From the IMG/VR virus record IMGVR_UViG_3300028844_003786, positions 1 through 39,748 of that record: 39,748 nucleotides of DNA; one strand, 5' to 3'. This document shows, piece after piece, positions 23,451 to 31,504 of the stretch. The DNA is from a virus. Position 1 is the stretch's first letter; the number at the start of each line of letters is the position of its first letter. The notes under the pieces were generated by a model, which was given only the letters and a program-made list of their open reading frames with translations, did no database searches and was not told where the DNA came from. A program made the position numbers and the translations under genes.

Positions 23451-24911
23451 ATGAATAAAAAATTGAGCGACTTAGCATCAGAAAGAGCTGTATTAGCTGC
23501 ACTTTGCCAATATGGTTTAGATGCTTATCTAGAAGTTGATTTCATAGAATCAAGATCTTTTACAGATCCTATGAATCAGCTATTATTCGATTGCATATAC
23601 AAATCAATTTCTGAAAATACTCAGGTAGAATTATCTTCAATTTTATCTGCTGCGAATGATTTAGGCGTATCTGAGCAGATGAACTCTAAGGATGAGATAT
23701 CCTTTGTACGTTCTTTGTTTAATTTCCCAATAACAAAACAAAACGTAGGATCATACGCAGCGAAAATAGCGAAACTAAAACTTGCTAGAGACTTGTCTCA
23801 AACACTAAAAGCTTGTGAAAAAGAGCTGGGCAAGGTAAGTGGGGAAGAGGATATAATGGACATTGTGTCCAAGATTGAAGAGCCTCTTCTAGATGCGACT
23901 GGTGACATATACAAATCTTCTAGTAAGAAAACCGAACTGCTTGGAGATGGCATAGAGGATTATTTAGATTTCTTATCTGATAACGTGTCCGACTTCGTAG
24001 GCATACCTACAGGCTTCCCTGCGTTAGATGCTGCTATCGGCGGTGGCTTGCGTAGAAAATGCGTTGATCTAGTTGCTGCTAGGCCCAAGGTCGGCAAGTC
24101 TATGCTTGGTGACGCTGTAGCGAAATACGTAGCATCTGAAGTTAATGTTCCAGTTTTAGTTTTAGACACAGAAATGTCTAAAGAAGATCACTACAACAGA
24201 ATGTTGGCTGATGAGTCTGGTGTAGAAATCAACAGAATTTCTACTGGTCGTTTTAGCGAAAGTGAAATAGAAAAAGAAAAGGTTCAAAATGCGGCGCAAA
24301 GACTAAAAGAAATTCCATATCACTACATCAGTATTGCAGGAGAGTCTTTCGAAAACATTATTTCTCAAATGAGAAAATGGATTTACCAGCATGTAGGATT
24401 CGATGAGTCTGGTAGAACAAAAGATTGTGTTATTGTTTATGACTATCTGAAACTAATGGGTTCAGAGGGTATTAACGCTGCAATGCAAGAGTATCAGGTT
24501 CTCGGTTTTCAAATTACCAAACTGCACAACTTTGTGGTTAAATATGATGTTGCGTGTTTGGCGTTTGTTCAACTCAACAGGGATGGAATTACAAAAGAAA
24601 CTACGGACGTTGTTTCTGGTTCTGACAGGCTTGTATGGCTCTGTACTAGTTTTTCAATCTTTAAATTAAAATCAGACGAAGAAAAAGCGGAGGATGGTCC
24701 TGAGAATGGAGACAGAAAGATTGTACCTGTCGTTGCTAGACATGGAGAGGGACTAGATGATGGAGATTATATTAGTATGAAAATGTTCGGTAAGTTTGGA
24801 AGAATCCAGCAGGGTTTAACTAGGAACGAGATACATGATAATTCGAGAACAAGAGAACAGGGTTTTGAAACCGAAGAATTTGACGAAGAAGAAAATATCG
24901 TCACTCTGTGA
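23451..24911 (+). CDS. dnaB: DnaB-like replicative DNA helicase
   Basis: The 486-residue product has the DnaB plan: an N-terminal helical domain (about residues 6-115, ERAVLAALCQYG...), a linker, then a RecA-fold core. The core begins GIPTGFPALDAAIGGGLRR, with Walker A ARPKVGKS (210-217), PVLVLDTEMS (234-243) and a Walker B region at CVIVYDYLKLMG. SGSDRLVWLC lies near the arginine-finger end. It would unwind the fork as a hexamer, partner of the primase that overlaps its 3' end. Acidic C-terminal tail. The first ATG follows the previous stop by six bases. Confidence 0.92.
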   Translation: MNKKLSDLASERAVLAALCQYGLDAYLEVDFIESRSFTDPMNQLLFDCIYKSISENTQVELSSILSAANDLGVSEQMNSKDEISFVRSLFNFPITKQNVGSYAAKIAKLKLARDLSQTLKACEKELGKVSGEEDIMDIVSKIEEPLLDATGDIYKSSSKKTELLGDGIEDYLDFLSDNVSDFVGIPTGFPALDAAIGGGLRRKCVDLVAARPKVGKSMLGDAVAKYVASEVNVPVLVLDTEMSKEDHYNRMLADESGVEINRISTGRFSESEIEKEKVQNAAQRLKEIPYHYISIAGESFENIISQMRKWIYQHVGFDESGRTKDCVIVYDYLKLMGSEGINAAMQEYQVLGFQITKLHNFVVKYDVACLAFVQLNRDGITKETTDVVSGSDRLVWLCTSFSIFKLKSDEEKAEDGPENGDRKIVPVVARHGEGLDDGDYISMKMFGKFGRIQQGLTRNEIHDNSRTREQGFETEEFDEEENIVTL

Positions 24912-25947
24912 AGCCCTGCTTCCAAAATCAAAACAGTTATTAGATTATTTCGGCGTAAACTGGGTAGAGTTTCCAAATAGATTGGCCTTTGCTTGCCCTA
25001 TTCATGGAGGTGACAATCCAGAAGGTTGCTGTATATTTACTGACGGCGAATCAAACACTGGAAACTGGTCTTGCTGGACAAATCACTGCGAGGAAGAACA
25101 TATCGGAAACCTTTTTGGTTTTGTTCGGGGATGTTTGAAGCGACATAGAAACAAAGATATTTCTATGCTTGAAACCGCTTCTTTTATTTGTTGGTTTTTA
25201 GACACTGACATAGAAGAAATAGAGTCTAGCTTTGTTGACAGAAGTAGTCGAACAGTAGACGTGTTTAACAGGAAGATTGCAAGGAAGGAGTCTCAATTTA
25301 CGAGGTCTTCAATTAGAAACAAACTAAATATTCCTTCGCAATATTTTGTAGGAAGAGGGCACAGCGTAGATATATTAGAAAAATTTGATATTGGAGAATG
25401 CACTGTTGAAAATCAGCCAATGTCAGGAAGAGTTGTTGTACCCTTATATGATGAAGATAATAACTATGTAGGATGTGTTGGTAGAGCCATTAAAGAACAT
25501 CTACAGCCAAAATGGCTACATAGCAAAGGATTCACTAAGAATATTCTTTATGGACTAAATTACGCCAAAAGCAATATACTTGAAACTAAAACAGTTATTT
25601 TGGTAGAAGGTCAAGGTGATGTTTGGCGAGCATTTGAGTCTGGTTTAGACATGACAGTAGGAATATTTGGAACATCACTAAGTGAAGATCAATTAATACT
25701 GCTAGAATCGTCAGGAGCGCTTAATGTTGTCATACTAACAGATTACGATGAAGCTGGAAAGAAGTCTGCTGATTCCATAATTAAAAAATGTGGTAGGAGA
25801 TTCAATTACTTCAGGCCAGAATTAGATAGCTGGTTTGACAGTAAGGATATCCCAATAAAGCAGCGCGACTTGGGACAAATGACAAGCGAAGACATTAAAA
25901 AAGAAATTATACCCTATCTACCGTTTACAAGGAAAAGTAATGAATAA
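24835..25947 (+). CDS. dnaG: DnaG-like DNA primase
   Basis: The 370-residue product has a CHC2-type zinc motif (CPIHGGDNPEGCC with Cys54, His57 and Cys65/66, then C-x-x-x-x-C around Cys80 and Cys85). A Toprim core follows: VILVEGQGDVWRAFESG with the catalytic Glu, and VVILTDYDEAGKKSA with the metal-binding DxD-type pair. It makes RNA primers at the fork. It is shorter than bacterial DnaG, lacking an obvious helicase-binding C-terminal domain. An AGGA site nine bases before the ATG at 24835 supports a start that overlaps the helicase gene by 77 bases. Confidence 0.92.
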   Translation: MIIREQENRVLKPKNLTKKKISSLCEALLPKSKQLLDYFGVNWVEFPNRLAFACPIHGGDNPEGCCIFTDGESNTGNWSCWTNHCEEEHIGNLFGFVRGCLKRHRNKDISMLETASFICWFLDTDIEEIESSFVDRSSRTVDVFNRKIARKESQFTRSSIRNKLNIPSQYFVGRGHSVDILEKFDIGECTVENQPMSGRVVVPLYDEDNNYVGCVGRAIKEHLQPKWLHSKGFTKNILYGLNYAKSNILETKTVILVEGQGDVWRAFESGLDMTVGIFGTSLSEDQLILLESSGALNVVILTDYDEAGKKSADSIIKKCGRRFNYFRPELDSWFDSKDIPIKQRDLGQMTSEDIKKEIIPYLPFTRKSNE

Positions 25948-26884
25948 TCAATCAGAAACTAGAATACTTGCCTTTGCTGGATCGAAACAGTCAGGAAAAA
26001 CTACCGCATGTAACTTCCTTCACGGGTATCAGTTACGCGCCCAAGAAGTTATCCAAAACTTTGGAATAGCTCCAGATACTGGTAGGTTGATTGTTAACAC
26101 AGAGATTGTAGATAGTGGTGGTAAAATTGAACAGGGTGACACCTTTATGGATATCTCTAGGCGAGATCCTGAATTTGTTGAATGGGCTATGTATAATATG
26201 TGGCCCTTTGTTAAAAAGTATTCCTTTGCAGATTCTTTGAAGAGTATCTGTATGTCTTTGTTCGGACTTACTTACGAGCAGTGTTATGGCAGCAATGCTT
26301 ATAAAGACCAGATTGTTCCTCACCTAAGATGGGAAAACATGCCGGGAATTGCTACTAAGGAGATTCTTGAAGAAGAATGGGGCAATTTGTTGTGCGATTG
26401 GTTTCCTAGTGATAGTGAATATGGCAATGAGGAAATGCAAAAAGACCTTGCTAGAATCAATTTAACATATCACGCCGCAGGCCCAATGACCGCCCGTGAA
26501 TTTATGCAATTCTTTGGCACAGACGTTATGCGTAAAATATGGGAACCCGTTTGGATAAAAAGAACGTTAAAAGATATCGAAGAAGAACGTCCATTGTTAG
26601 CGGTGATTGACGACTGTCGTTTCAAAAATGAAATCTTGGCTATCCAAGAGGTCGGAGGTAAAGTAATAGGACACACAAGAGATATCTACGGAGATACTCA
26701 CTCTAGCGAAAAAGAGATTAAAGAAAACTGGGATTTTGTGGATTGTTTAATTGATAATAAAAATATGGAAATTCATGAAGTTTGTAAAGAAATAATCAAA
26801 ACGCTTAATGACTGGGGATGGTTAGGAGCCGCTACTGTCACCAATGGTAAAAAAACTGTTCATACAATAAAGGCCAATCAATGA
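25940..26884 (+). CDS. Deoxynucleoside monophosphate kinase-like protein
   Basis: The 314-residue product opens with a P-loop: ILAFAGSKQSGKTTACNFL with Walker A GSKQSGKT (14-21). Later blocks are KKYSFADSLKSI, MTAREFMQFFGTDVMRKI and LLAVIDDCRFKNEILAIQEVGGKVIGHTR. These match the layout of phage dNMP kinases such as T4 gp1, which phosphorylate dNMPs to dNDPs. It is longer than T4 gp1, with an insertion after the P-loop (about residues 40-75). It lies among replication genes and overlaps both neighbours. The assignment is good, the substrate range not known. Confidence 0.85.
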   Translation: MNNQSETRILAFAGSKQSGKTTACNFLHGYQLRAQEVIQNFGIAPDTGRLIVNTEIVDSGGKIEQGDTFMDISRRDPEFVEWAMYNMWPFVKKYSFADSLKSICMSLFGLTYEQCYGSNAYKDQIVPHLRWENMPGIATKEILEEEWGNLLCDWFPSDSEYGNEEMQKDLARINLTYHAAGPMTAREFMQFFGTDVMRKIWEPVWIKRTLKDIEEERPLLAVIDDCRFKNEILAIQEVGGKVIGHTRDIYGDTHSSEKEIKENWDFVDCLIDNKNMEIHEVCKEIIKTLNDWGWLGAATVTNGKKTVHTIKANQ

Positions 26885-27897
26885 TTGTAGAGTATATACG
26901 TAGTTCAAGCTATAATAATTTCGAATACTGTGAATTGCAGTATTTTATCACCTACAACTTAGGTTACCAGTCTCCTTCTGGAAAAAAGGCCCAACTAGGA
27001 ACTATGGTCCACAAAGTAATGGAGTGCCTCGCCTCCTGCACAAAAGATATTCAAGACCATCCGGCAGATAAAAAAACGCCAAGATCTATTGTAGATGATG
27101 CGCTTGGAGAGGTAAACTTTACTGAAACAAAACTAAAAACCAAAAAATTCGTAAAGGAACTACTAGACAGAAGCTTTGAATGGTATTCTTCAAACGACCA
27201 TCATAATTACACACCGGCAGATATTAAATTTTGCAGCAAACAAATCAACGAGGCTTTGTTATTTAACGACGGACAGTTCGACCCCCGTAAAAGAAAGATC
27301 GTAGACACAGAGCCTCAGTTCAACATAGTTATTGAAGAAGACTGGGCTAATTTTACATACGAAGATGGAACCCAAGGACAGCTTGCAATTAAAGGAACTA
27401 TTGACCTAGTTACAGAAATTGATAGCGACATAATAGAAGTTGTAGATTGGAAAACGGGACAAAGAAAGAATTGGGCGACTGGAGAAAAGAAAACATACGA
27501 GAAACTTTTAGAAGATCCTCAGTTATTATTATATAATTATGCAATATCTAAGCTGTATCCGCAGTATAAACAAGCAATTATGAGTATATTTTTTACTCGC
27601 GATGGCGGTCCATTCAGCATGTGTTTTGACAAAAGTGACCAAAAGAAATTTTTGACAATGCTGGAAAAAAGATACAAAGACATAAGAAAAACGAACTACC
27701 CTCGACCATGTTCAAAAAACAGGTCTAGTTTTAAATGTACAAGGTTATGTCACTTTTACAAAGAAAAATGGCCCGGAACAGATAAGTCTATGTGCAATTA
27801 TGTAGAAGATAGGCTTTATGACATAGGACATGACGCAACTGTTAAAGAGTGTACTAAAAAAGGTCATAGTGTAGGATATTACGAGGCGCCGGGATGA
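26881..27897 (+). CDS. Cas4/RecB-like PD-(D/E)XK nuclease with Fe-S cysteines
   Basis: The 338-residue product has the RecB-like nuclease motifs: GTMVHKVME (His of motif I), KGTIDLVTEI (Asp of motif II), EVVDWKTGQ (D-x-K of motif III) and the following QLLLYNYAIS helix. One early Cys (Cys17, EYCELQYF) and a C-terminal cluster KCTRLC...MCNY match the four-Cys Fe-S layout of Cas4 and AddB-type nucleases. It probably degrades or resects DNA ends in recombination or repair. There is no adjacent Cas1/Cas2, so CRISPR adaptation is not implied. It overlaps the dNMP kinase stop. Confidence 0.88.
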   Translation: MIVEYIRSSSYNNFEYCELQYFITYNLGYQSPSGKKAQLGTMVHKVMECLASCTKDIQDHPADKKTPRSIVDDALGEVNFTETKLKTKKFVKELLDRSFEWYSSNDHHNYTPADIKFCSKQINEALLFNDGQFDPRKRKIVDTEPQFNIVIEEDWANFTYEDGTQGQLAIKGTIDLVTEIDSDIIEVVDWKTGQRKNWATGEKKTYEKLLEDPQLLLYNYAISKLYPQYKQAIMSIFFTRDGGPFSMCFDKSDQKKFLTMLEKRYKDIRKTNYPRPCSKNRSSFKCTRLCHFYKEKWPGTDKSMCNYVEDRLYDIGHDATVKECTKKGHSVGYYEAPG

Positions 27898-28013
27898 TGA
27901 AGATTTTTCAAATAGGATTCAATAAGTGTGGCACAGCTAGTTTGTACCATTTTTTCAAGGATAGCGGTCTTAAATCTGTTCATTGGAGATGAGGTGATTT
28001 AAATAAAATATGA
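27894..28013 (+). pseudogene. Truncated sulfotransferase-family remnant
   Basis: From the ATG at 27894 (overlapping the nuclease stop by ATGA) a frame of 32 residues reads MMKIFQIGFNKCGTASLYHF... and ends ...SVHWR at TGA 27990-27992. GFNKCGTASL is the 5'-phosphosulfate-binding opening of a sulfotransferase subfamily, and HW at the end fits its next conserved block. After the stop the same frame continues G-D-L-N-K-I to a second stop at 28011. All remaining domain (200 or more residues) is missing. A premature stop plus deletion is the simplest reading; a functional 32-residue peptide is unlikely. Confidence 0.65.
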
Positions 28014-28022
28014 AAAAACCAG

Positions 28023-28051
28023 TTGGCAAATCAGCACTCTCATACTATAAT
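28023..28051 (+). promoter_or_regulatory. Sigma70-type promoter for the replisome operon
   Basis: TTGGCA (28023-28028) and TATAAT (28046-28051) are separated by exactly 17 bases. Transcription would start near 28058, giving a leader of about 35 bases before the polymerase ATG at 28093. The site lies just after the sulfotransferase remnant. Confidence 0.78.
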
Positions 28052-28092
28052 AAGACGTACACTAAACTTTGCGAAATAGATTTGAGGAACAT

Positions 28093-29694
28093 ATGTGGAA
28101 CCCAGTTAACTGCAAAACTCACTTTTCTTTACAGCACGGGTTTTGCAAGGCTGATAAATTAGCAAAACGCTGTGCGGAGTATGGGTATACGGCTTGTGGA
28201 ATAGCTGATTTTGGCACGCTTTCCGGGGCCGTAGATTTCCAACAGGAATGTAAGCAAAATGGTATCAAGCCAATTATTGGATGCGAGTTTGATGGCTATA
28301 TTCTTTACGCCAAAAATAAGGATGGATGGTTCGACCTTGTAAAGTATGTATCAAACCAGACTCTCAATGTTCTTAAAGATGTTGCCAGTCGAGGAAATGT
28401 ACTTTGTGTTACCGCAGAAAAAAATGGATTTGCCAACCTTTTTAAAAGCAATCATGTACAGCTTGATTATGAGTCGCAGGCAATCTATTATGTAGATGAA
28501 AGTGACGCTGAGTGTCATAGAATCATGTTATGTGGCAAGATGAAAACCACACTAAAGAAGGTAAATAACTTAGAACACGATTATGAGCAGTTCTTCGATC
28601 CTCTTCATAAAAGCTATGGAACGTTTCACCTAAAAAACCAAAACCAAGAATTTACCAAGATTTGCTTTACTGAGGGTCAAAATGATATTTGGCGAATTGT
28701 GGATAAATGCGAAGAATACGACCTTGCTGATAAACCATCATTCCCTACCTTTCCATGTCCTGACGGAATCAGCGAGGATGATTATCTCACAGAATTATGT
28801 AGAGAGGGCTGGAAATCAAGACTTGTAGGCACAGAAAAGATTACTACCCAAGAAGACAAGGATCGCTATACGAAACAAATCAAACACGAACTAAAGGTTA
28901 TTTTTAAAGCACAGCTTTCTGGTTACTTTTTGATCGTTCAGGATATTATTCGATGGGTTAAATCACAAGGTTGGCTCGCTGGTCCGGGTCGAGGATCTGC
29001 CGCTGGTTGCTTGATATCATATCTTTTAGGAATCACAGACGTTGATCCTGTTGAGTTTGATCTTCTCTTTGAGCGTTTTTATAATGAAGGACGTAATACA
29101 GAAGATAATGTGGCAATTCCTGATATTGATATGGATGTTCCGGCAGAATATAGGGATGATGTAATCTCGTACATCAAGGAAAAGTATGGAGAATCAAATG
29201 TTGCACAAATGATTACAATGGGCAGGCTACAAGGAAGGTCTGCAATAAAAGAGGTTTGTAGAGTAAATGAAGCTTCTAGTTTTGCCGAAATCAACGAAAT
29301 GACAGCGGCTCTGCCTGACGAGCAATTAATTTCCGATCAGCTAGAGTTAATGGATAGCAAGTCTGTAATTCTATGGGCCTTGGAACACCAACCAGAAAAA
29401 CTTAAAAACTACTGTTACATTAATGAAGATGGAAAATTAGACGGTCCTATGAAGGACATCTTTACCCAAGCTATAAATATCGAAGGAACTAATAAATCAC
29501 AAGGAAAACATCCTGCTGGTGTAATTATTTCAAAACATAAACTTTCGGACGTTTGTCCGATGACGGTTGATAAAAACGGTGATCCAATCGTTGCTTTTGA
29601 AATGAACCCCCTTGAAAAACAGGGACACGTTAAATTCGACGTTTTAGGAATTGACTTATTATCAAAAATCATGGAGATATGCAAAAATGAATAA
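28093..29694 (+). CDS. dnaE: DNA polymerase III alpha subunit, N-terminal half (split gene)
   Basis: I use the ATG at 28093, four bases after GAGGA, not the upstream TTG at 28069. The 533-residue product has a PHP domain (about 1-110: KTHFSLQHGF, CGIADFGTL, GIKPIIGCEF). The Pol III palm core follows: GYFLIVQDIIRW, GPGRGSAAGCLISYLLG, PDIDMD with catalytic Asp344 and Asp346, HPAGVI, and VKFDVLG with Asp516 as the third catalytic residue. PHP metal ligands are replaced (the usual H-x-H and DHG appear as N-x-K and DFG), so this domain is probably not an active exonuclease. The protein stops right after the palm; the rest is in the gene at 31497. The stop overlaps the next ATG. Confidence 0.93.
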   Translation: MWNPVNCKTHFSLQHGFCKADKLAKRCAEYGYTACGIADFGTLSGAVDFQQECKQNGIKPIIGCEFDGYILYAKNKDGWFDLVKYVSNQTLNVLKDVASRGNVLCVTAEKNGFANLFKSNHVQLDYESQAIYYVDESDAECHRIMLCGKMKTTLKKVNNLEHDYEQFFDPLHKSYGTFHLKNQNQEFTKICFTEGQNDIWRIVDKCEEYDLADKPSFPTFPCPDGISEDDYLTELCREGWKSRLVGTEKITTQEDKDRYTKQIKHELKVIFKAQLSGYFLIVQDIIRWVKSQGWLAGPGRGSAAGCLISYLLGITDVDPVEFDLLFERFYNEGRNTEDNVAIPDIDMDVPAEYRDDVISYIKEKYGESNVAQMITMGRLQGRSAIKEVCRVNEASSFAEINEMTAALPDEQLISDQLELMDSKSVILWALEHQPEKLKNYCYINEDGKLDGPMKDIFTQAINIEGTNKSQGKHPAGVIISKHKLSDVCPMTVDKNGDPIVAFEMNPLEKQGHVKFDVLGIDLLSKIMEICKNE

Positions 29695-29905
29695 CGCACA
29701 AAAATTACTTTACAAAGAAATCATATATGATGGATGCTCTATTGAGTTTAAAGGAGTATCTCTTTGCAACCTACAGGACACGATGGTTACATCATTACGT
29801 GTACCAAAAAATAAGTATCAAGTCTATAGCAAGCGTCATAATTACAGCAAACTTTTCAGAACTTTAGATGAAGCCGTAGATCAATTCATCTCTTTAAAAA
29901 AGTGA
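29687..29905 (+). CDS. Small basic protein between polymerase halves
   Basis: A GGAG ribosome site (29673-29676) lies ten bases before the ATG at 29687, which overlaps the stop of the polymerase N-half by eight bases. The 72-residue product is basic with Tyr and Lys, with segments IIYDGCSIEFKGVSLCNL and YSKLFRTLDEAVDQFI. The layout (strand, strand, Y-x-x-F-x-x-L-D-E-A, helix) resembles small AP2-like or phage DNA-binding folds, but this is only a shape impression. Function unknown. Confidence 0.65.
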   Translation: MNNAQKLLYKEIIYDGCSIEFKGVSLCNLQDTMVTSLRVPKNKYQVYSKRHNYSKLFRTLDEAVDQFISLKK

Positions 29906-29915
29906 ATTTCAGTAA

Positions 29916-30629
29916 ATGACTATAAAATCAAATTTTTGCATAACATTTTGTGATAAAGATTGGCACTTATTAGAGAGATGTGTTAATTTTATTGCCGCTC
30001 AAAGTATGCAACCTGAAAAAGTAACCTTTGTGGGAAGCGGATTATTAGATAGAACCGAAGTTGCCCACGCACTGTGCCAAAGACTAGGTAGATGGTTTGA
30101 TGAATATAGTATCACGACCTCGCCAACAAGAAAGCTTCCGGGATGGGCTAGAAACAAAGGTTCATTTTCCTACATCCTCACTTCTCACAACCGGGACGAT
30201 GATGAGGTTATTTCTTTTTGCGATGTTGACGACGATATTCATCCTAAAAAATGCGAATTTGTCAAAAAGGTTTTCGTGAATCCCGATGTGGATGCACTTG
30301 TTCATAACTATAGTCGGGGAGAATTGTTTCCTATCTGGGAGTCGGTTAACGATAAGGATGTTTTAAACGTGGAGCCTATAATATTGGTAGAACCAAATCC
30401 AGACCCTGTTCCAGAAGGATGGTTTAACATCCCTAGAACAAATGTAATGACTAAAAACAAGCAGCCCGTTGCACACGGACCTATTTCTATCAGAGCATCC
30501 TCTGCACAACATTTCAAGTATAAAGAGAATATGCCACTAGGAGAAGATGGGACTTTCTGTAGGGAAATAGTTAATCATCCAGATTTTAACTTGTACTATA
30601 CTCCAAAAAAGTTTATAGTATATAACTAG
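29916..30629 (+). CDS. GT-A-fold (GT2-like) glycosyltransferase inside the replisome operon
   Basis: The 237-residue product opens with NFCITFCDKDWHLLERCV, has VISFCDVDDDIHP with a DxD-type metal site (Asp103 and Asp105-107), and ends with MPLGEDGTFCREI, the G-E-D block common in GT2-like enzymes. It is thus probably a nucleotide-sugar-dependent glycosyltransferase. Its place between the two halves of the replicative polymerase is odd because the other sugar genes lie in two separate islands. It starts ten bases after the small basic gene and is followed by a 55-base A/T-rich gap with a GAGGAAAAG ribosome site for the exonuclease. No mobile-element ends are visible around it. Confidence 0.75.
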   Translation: MTIKSNFCITFCDKDWHLLERCVNFIAAQSMQPEKVTFVGSGLLDRTEVAHALCQRLGRWFDEYSITTSPTRKLPGWARNKGSFSYILTSHNRDDDEVISFCDVDDDIHPKKCEFVKKVFVNPDVDALVHNYSRGELFPIWESVNDKDVLNVEPIILVEPNPDPVPEGWFNIPRTNVMTKNKQPVAHGPISIRASSAQHFKYKENMPLGEDGTFCREIVNHPDFNLYYTPKKFIVYN

Positions 30630-30684
30630 AAACAATCATTAATTTAAGAAATCGTAGAAGCTAAATCATAATAACGAGGAAAAG

Positions 30685-31374
30685 ATGGCTAATTACAGAG
30701 ATATTATCGTATTTGACTTTGAAACCACTGGTCAAAATCCATACAAGTGCCAACCAACTCAAATCGCCGCAGTAGCTATTCACGCTAGAAAGTTAGAACT
30801 ACAGCCGGGAGGAGTTTTTGAAAGTAAGATTCGCTGCATTGTTGACGACGAAAAAGCTGTAGAGGCGGGCTTTGATCCAATAGAGGAAAAGGCTTTAGAG
30901 GTAACTAGGAAAACAAGAGAAGAAATCAGCAAGGGACCAAAACCAAAAACCGTCTGGAACAAGTTTGACAAGTTTTGCGACAAGTTTAACTGGAAGGGTA
31001 CTAGCTGGACTGCTCCAATAGCTGCGGGTTTCAATATCAATGGTTACGATATGCCAATTGTGAATAGAATGTGCAAAGAGTATGGACCTTGGAATGAAAA
31101 AAAGAACCAACAGACACTTTTTAATCCGATCTTTACAATGGATCTAATGCAGCATATATATTGCTGGTTTGAAAACAACACAGACTGCAAAGGATATAGT
31201 ATGGATTACATGCGAGATTATTTTGGTCTACCGAAAGACAACGCTCACGATGCTTTGCAAGACGTTAAAGATACGGCCAATATTCTTATCAAATTCTTAA
31301 AAATGCAGAGAAACCTGTCCAAGAAAATAACTTTTGAAAAAGCCTTTGGTTCTGGAGATTTGTATGTCAGATAA
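30685..31374 (+). CDS. dnaQ: DnaQ-like DEDDh 3'-5' exonuclease (proofreading)
   Basis: The 229-residue product has the DEDDh exonuclease motifs. Exo I is VFDFETTG (Asp11 and Glu13), Exo II is AGFNINGYDMPIVNR, and Exo III is NAHDALQDVKDTA with the catalytic His and Asp. This is the family of the epsilon proofreading subunit of DNA polymerase III. Because the PHP domain of the polymerase looks inactive, this enzyme likely gives the phage replicase its proofreading function. It sits between the two polymerase genes, which supports a working complex. A GAGGAAAAG site precedes the ATG. Confidence 0.9.
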   Translation: MANYRDIIVFDFETTGQNPYKCQPTQIAAVAIHARKLELQPGGVFESKIRCIVDDEKAVEAGFDPIEEKALEVTRKTREEISKGPKPKTVWNKFDKFCDKFNWKGTSWTAPIAAGFNINGYDMPIVNRMCKEYGPWNEKKNQQTLFNPIFTMDLMQHIYCWFENNTDCKGYSMDYMRDYFGLPKDNAHDALQDVKDTANILIKFLKMQRNLSKKITFEKAFGSGDLYVR

Positions 31375-31504
31375 CAAAAAAACCATCAGAGTTAACGATG
31401 TTCATGGAAATTTTTTCATGATAAATATTGAAGAACTAGAAGATTTTTACAAAGAACAAAAGAGAATTCAACAAGAGTTGAAAGAAAGTAAAAAAGATGA
31501 CTAA
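31364..31504 (+). CDS. Small charged protein between exonuclease and polymerase C-half
   Basis: This 46-residue gene has GGAG (31354-31357) six bases before its ATG, overlaps the exonuclease stop by 11 bases and the polymerase C-half start by eight. The product has an N-terminal strand pair (TIRVNDVHGNFFMIN) and a charged helix rich in Glu, Lys and Gln. Overlap and ribosome site support expression; function is unknown, but a small replisome partner is possible. Confidence 0.6.
   Translation: MSDNKKTIRVNDVHGNFFMINIEELEDFYKEQKRIQQELKESKKDD

Noticed and set aside
26881-27897. A CRISPR adaptation module around the Cas4-like nuclease
   Set aside because: No Cas1, Cas2 or repeat array is nearby; the neighbours are replication genes.
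28069-28092. TTG start for the polymerase N-half at 28069
   Set aside because: No ribosome site lies before it, while the ATG at 28093 has GAGGA four bases upstream and begins at the conserved PHP opening.
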